Source: CAYLRY01 sp964386535
Lineage (GTDB): Bacteria; Chloroflexota; Dehalococcoidia; Dehalococcoidales; UBA3254
Assembly: GCA_964386535.1 (NCBI GenBank)
Contig: CAYLRY010000013.1
Span: 1 to 64,000, forward strand
DNA: 64,000 bases
Direction of reading: 5' to 3'
Numbering within the stretch: the first letter of the stretch is position 1; each line of letters starts with the position of its first letter. The position numbers and the translations under genes were made by a program. The notes under the pieces were generated by a model, which was not told where the DNA came from, searched no databases, and saw only the letters and a program-made list of their open reading frames with translations. This document shows, one piece after another, positions 61,324 through 64,000 of this stretch.

Positions 61324-63978
61324 TTAATCTACTACCCAGGCGTTAAAGCTCAAACCAGAGGCAGGATTGTATTCCCGGTTCCAGGCCTCAGGATACAAGC
61401 TTCGCCATGCCTCCATTTCAGAAGGGCTTACTTTGGCCACTTCAACCAGGTATCCGCTGGTGGCCTGGCCAATACAGTTCTGAGAAATTGTGCCCCGGGG
61501 ACTGATCAGGTTAATTGCCCCGCCTCTATCCAGTTTTCCCGGAATGATGGGATCCACTCTGGCTCCGTGATCAATATATGCTGCACCCGGTATCAATCTT
61601 TCAGTCACGTAAGCACCTGCCAGCACTGTGCCTCTTTCGTTGAATACTTTTACAATGTCCCTGCTTTTAATACCTCTCTTGGCCGCCTCACTGGTATGGA
61701 TCCAGCAGGGCTCATAGAGATAGCCGTCCGATCCTCTGACCTTGCAGGTATTTACTTCCCGGCTCCAGGATATATCATCACATTGGGCATGTACTCTCCA
61801 CCTTCCATGGTTAGACATCATCAATAGTGGGAACATCTGCCCCCTAGCGCTGGAGAACCGCTCATCATGGGTCACGCCTTTCTCAATCCATTTAGGTATC
61901 GGAGGCCTCTCCTGGTCAGAGGGAAAGTGCCGGGCCAATTTCTCTGAGTAAAACTCCAGCTTCCCTGAAGGGGTAGGCAATGGATTGGCAGATGGGTCCT
62001 GATAAAATTTAATCAGACCGGCTGGATCATTTTCCCAATCCTTAGCCACAGGACACACATAGTATTGCTTTTTCTTGAAATCCTCCCAGCTAATAACCTC
62101 TGACAAACCATACTGGTGATCAAAAAAGTAATGCATCCATTCTTCAACTGTCTTTCCACCGGTTATCTCTTTTTCCAGACCCAGGATCCTGGCAATTTCC
62201 AGTACCACCTCCAGGTCGCTTTTCGATTCACCTACAGGCTTAATGGACTGCTGCTGAAAACAGACCGCCGGGAACTGTGAACCGCCGACGCCTATGGCAG
62301 ATTCGATGTCTTCAACCTCCAGTGTGGTATTAGCCGGTAGTATAATATCCGCCAGCAAACAATCATTCTCCAGCCAGGGATGCTGGGCTACAATACATTC
62401 TATTTTAGGACTGCGATAGGCCTCTATCGCATGGTCCCCGTCATTCCAGCAGGTCGTCCGGCAGGGGGTATCCGTCCAGATCATATGGATCTCCGTACCG
62501 CCCTGATCTTTAGGAAGAGGATAAGTATATTTCACCAGTTGGTCGTCAACTTCGGCTGCCAGAGCTCCGGTGCCCATAAAACTGATAGGTGGATTGAGAA
62601 TGGCTTCCTGTATCATGGTTTTGGGTACAAACTGCCTGCCGTACACGCTGGCAGTAAGCTCATGAAGGAGAGAAATGCGTATCCTTTCCGTGCCGAAAGC
62701 CCCCTTCCCCAGTGTTTTGCGGAATCCGCTGGGCACCTGAATCCTGGGCATACAGGCGTTCATGCTGATCTGGAACTGGTGCACTCCCGGTTTACCCAAT
62801 CCCTGCATACCCAATAAAATACATTCCAGCCTGGCAGGTTCGTGCGAATACGGCCCGCGGACGTAGGAACCGCCGTAATAATGGGCTATGGAGACGGCTT
62901 TTTTAGCCCAGTCACGGGCCAGAGCTTTGATGGTCCATTCCGGGACTCCGCATTTTTTAGCGGCCCATTCTGGGGTCTTGGCTATACCGTCTTCTTCTCC
63001 CATGACGTAGGCTTTGACCTGGTCAAAGCCTACAGTATGAGTGGCCACATATTCTTTATCATAAGAATCTTCCTTAATCCAGGTATAAATAATGGCCAGT
63101 TGTAAGGCGGCATCGGTATTGGGCAGGACTGGGATCCATTTATCAGCATGGACAGCAGCCCCATAGTTCAGATCAGGGCAAATGTAGACCTGCTTTATGC
63201 CGATGTCTTTCCAGAAGTAACAGAACTGCGAAGCTGATTGTCCACTGAATCCCCAGGGGGTGGTTTCCGGATCACAGCCCCAGTACAATACCATATCGCC
63301 GTGTTCTGAGATGTCCTTCATGGCGTTATCCTGCGGCCGCATCAGACCGCGGTACCCGTCTCCCCAGATAAATTTAGACCCGTAATACCAGCCTTCCCAG
63401 CTATCAGGATTTCTGACCTGCTGAGTAAAACCGCCGACTTTGTCCAATAAAAGTGCAGAGTTACCGTGGGCATGGTGCACTGTCTTGCATTCACCGTGTC
63501 CGTCCACCTGTGCCAGTATGGCCAGGGGGCCGTATTGCCGGTCTATTCTTTTGATCTCGCCAGCTACTATTTGAGCAGCTTCAGACCAGGAGATCCTCTG
63601 GTACCGGCTGATACCCCTGTTTTGCGGATTACGTTCTCCATCAGGATCCCAGTCAACTCTCTTCAAAGGGTACTTGATCCGGTTGGGTGAATAGACCCTT
63701 TTTTTATAGCCCAGTGAGAAAGGTGACGGAAGCGATTTAGGCAGCGGTTCCAGGGTTTTACCCCGCGCACTGATCTTCCAGGGTTTTAACTGCGTAATGT
63801 CATATTCCATATCAAAGTGCAAAGGTCTGATGCGGATTATTCTGCCGTCCCGGGTATCCACAGCGCAGGGGACTCCGCCTCCCACACCCAGAAAACCCAG
63901 GCATTTAATGGTGGTCTTTTCGTTTACACACAGATTGGGTTTTTGACATCCTTCTTTTTGAGTTTTTTTATCTACCAT
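61324..63978 (-). CDS. Molybdopterin enzyme, pyrogallol-phloroglucinol transhydroxylase-like large subunit
   Basis: The 884-residue protein is a DMSO-reductase-family member without an N-terminal Fe-S cysteine motif, as in transhydroxylase large subunits (about 875 residues). The segment RNPDSWEGW has Asp192-Ser193, and VDGHGE has His161, matching the Asp174-Ser175 (Mo ligand) and His144 of the Pelobacter transhydroxylase in order and spacing. WGCDPETTPWG, PNTDAALQLAIIYTWI and the C-terminal QCDDISWSREVN and NCIGQATSGYLVEV fit the family's pterin-binding domains. Substrate (a phenol, alkyne or other) is not shown. No beta subunit is nearby in the window. MoeA at 18801 would supply the cofactor. 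Confidence 0.85.
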   Translation of the reverse strand: MVDKKTQKEGCQKPNLCVNEKTTIKCLGFLGVGGGVPCAVDTRDGRIIRIRPLHFDMEYDITQLKPWKISARGKTLEPLPKSLPSPFSLGYKKRVYSPNRIKYPLKRVDWDPDGERNPQNRGISRYQRISWSEAAQIVAGEIKRIDRQYGPLAILAQVDGHGECKTVHHAHGNSALLLDKVGGFTQQVRNPDSWEGWYYGSKFIWGDGYRGLMRPQDNAMKDISEHGDMVLYWGCDPETTPWGFSGQSASQFCYFWKDIGIKQVYICPDLNYGAAVHADKWIPVLPNTDAALQLAIIYTWIKEDSYDKEYVATHTVGFDQVKAYVMGEEDGIAKTPEWAAKKCGVPEWTIKALARDWAKKAVSIAHYYGGSYVRGPYSHEPARLECILLGMQGLGKPGVHQFQISMNACMPRIQVPSGFRKTLGKGAFGTERIRISLLHELTASVYGRQFVPKTMIQEAILNPPISFMGTGALAAEVDDQLVKYTYPLPKDQGGTEIHMIWTDTPCRTTCWNDGDHAIEAYRSPKIECIVAQHPWLENDCLLADIILPANTTLEVEDIESAIGVGGSQFPAVCFQQQSIKPVGESKSDLEVVLEIARILGLEKEITGGKTVEEWMHYFFDHQYGLSEVISWEDFKKKQYYVCPVAKDWENDPAGLIKFYQDPSANPLPTPSGKLEFYSEKLARHFPSDQERPPIPKWIEKGVTHDERFSSARGQMFPLLMMSNHGRWRVHAQCDDISWSREVNTCKVRGSDGYLYEPCWIHTSEAAKRGIKSRDIVKVFNERGTVLAGAYVTERLIPGAAYIDHGARVDPIIPGKLDRGGAINLISPRGTISQNCIGQATSGYLVEVAKVSPSEMEAWRSLYPEAWNREYNPASGLSFNAWVVD

Positions 63979-64000
63979 TCTTCATCTCGTCCCTTCTAAA

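Noticed and set aside
1..64000. CRISPR arrays, insertion sequences, rRNA genes, replication origin
   Set aside because: No regularly spaced repeats, transposase motifs, rRNA segments or DnaA-box clusters were seen.

Overview
The window is bacterial chromosomal DNA of moderate GC. Gene content points to a strict anaerobe, most likely a clostridial Firmicute (Peptococcaceae or Desulfotomaculum-like); an anaerobic Chloroflexota is the alternative. Reasons are ETF-linked Fe-S oxidoreductases, a pyrogallol-transhydroxylase-like molybdoenzyme, FeoB with a DtxR/FeoA regulator, a thiS-led thiamin operon under a TPP riboswitch, and in-frame UGA codons that imply selenocysteine decoding. No selenocysteine machinery, rRNA, IS element or CRISPR array is visible.

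1-26 kb is mostly housekeeping: a broken DUF1697 gene, tRNA-Ala(CGC), a nitroreductase-family lipoprotein flanked by two related hairpins, a GlcD/GlcF-like redox pair with an arginase-fold protein, a DEAD-box helicase with a zinc-ribbon protein, an archaeal-type IMP cyclohydrolase, tandem HAD phosphatases with a divergent carbamoyltransferase, a large NuoG/GltD-like flavoprotein, thiSGH and thiE, moeA, and feoB with its regulator. It ends with two PadR modules, one next to a methionine-rich protein (40 Met in 158 residues), the other next to an ArsP-type permease and a Cys-rich peptide.

26-47 kb is a composite arsenic/metalloid island that looks built by repeated duplication. It holds two intact arsM genes and an arsM remnant, two ACR3 efflux genes (the first with an apparent frameshift in an A10 tract), three ArsR regulators, two more ArsP-type permeases, six small thioredoxin-like CxxC proteins, two thioredoxin lipoproteins, a CcdA-like protein, two DUF169 proteins, and three intact radical SAM/SPASM-like paralogs plus one pseudogene. 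Between two radical SAM genes lies a 112-codon frame with two in-frame UGA codons (U-x-U) that I propose as a new selenoprotein.

48-64 kb starts with a clear UGSC-type selenoprotein: two open frames joined in phase by one UGA followed by a GC-rich hairpin. Then come a rhodanese, a DUF1330 protein, an enolase-superfamily enzyme, a membrane-bound HdrD-like Fe-S protein, EtfBA, two FAD-linked oxidases, a CCG-domain Fe-S protein and, convergent, a transhydroxylase-like molybdopterin enzyme. This reads as a catabolic and electron-transfer module feeding electrons from an unidentified organic substrate through ETF and flavin/Fe-S partners to the membrane. moeA and the thiamin operon may supply cofactors, but that link is only inferred.
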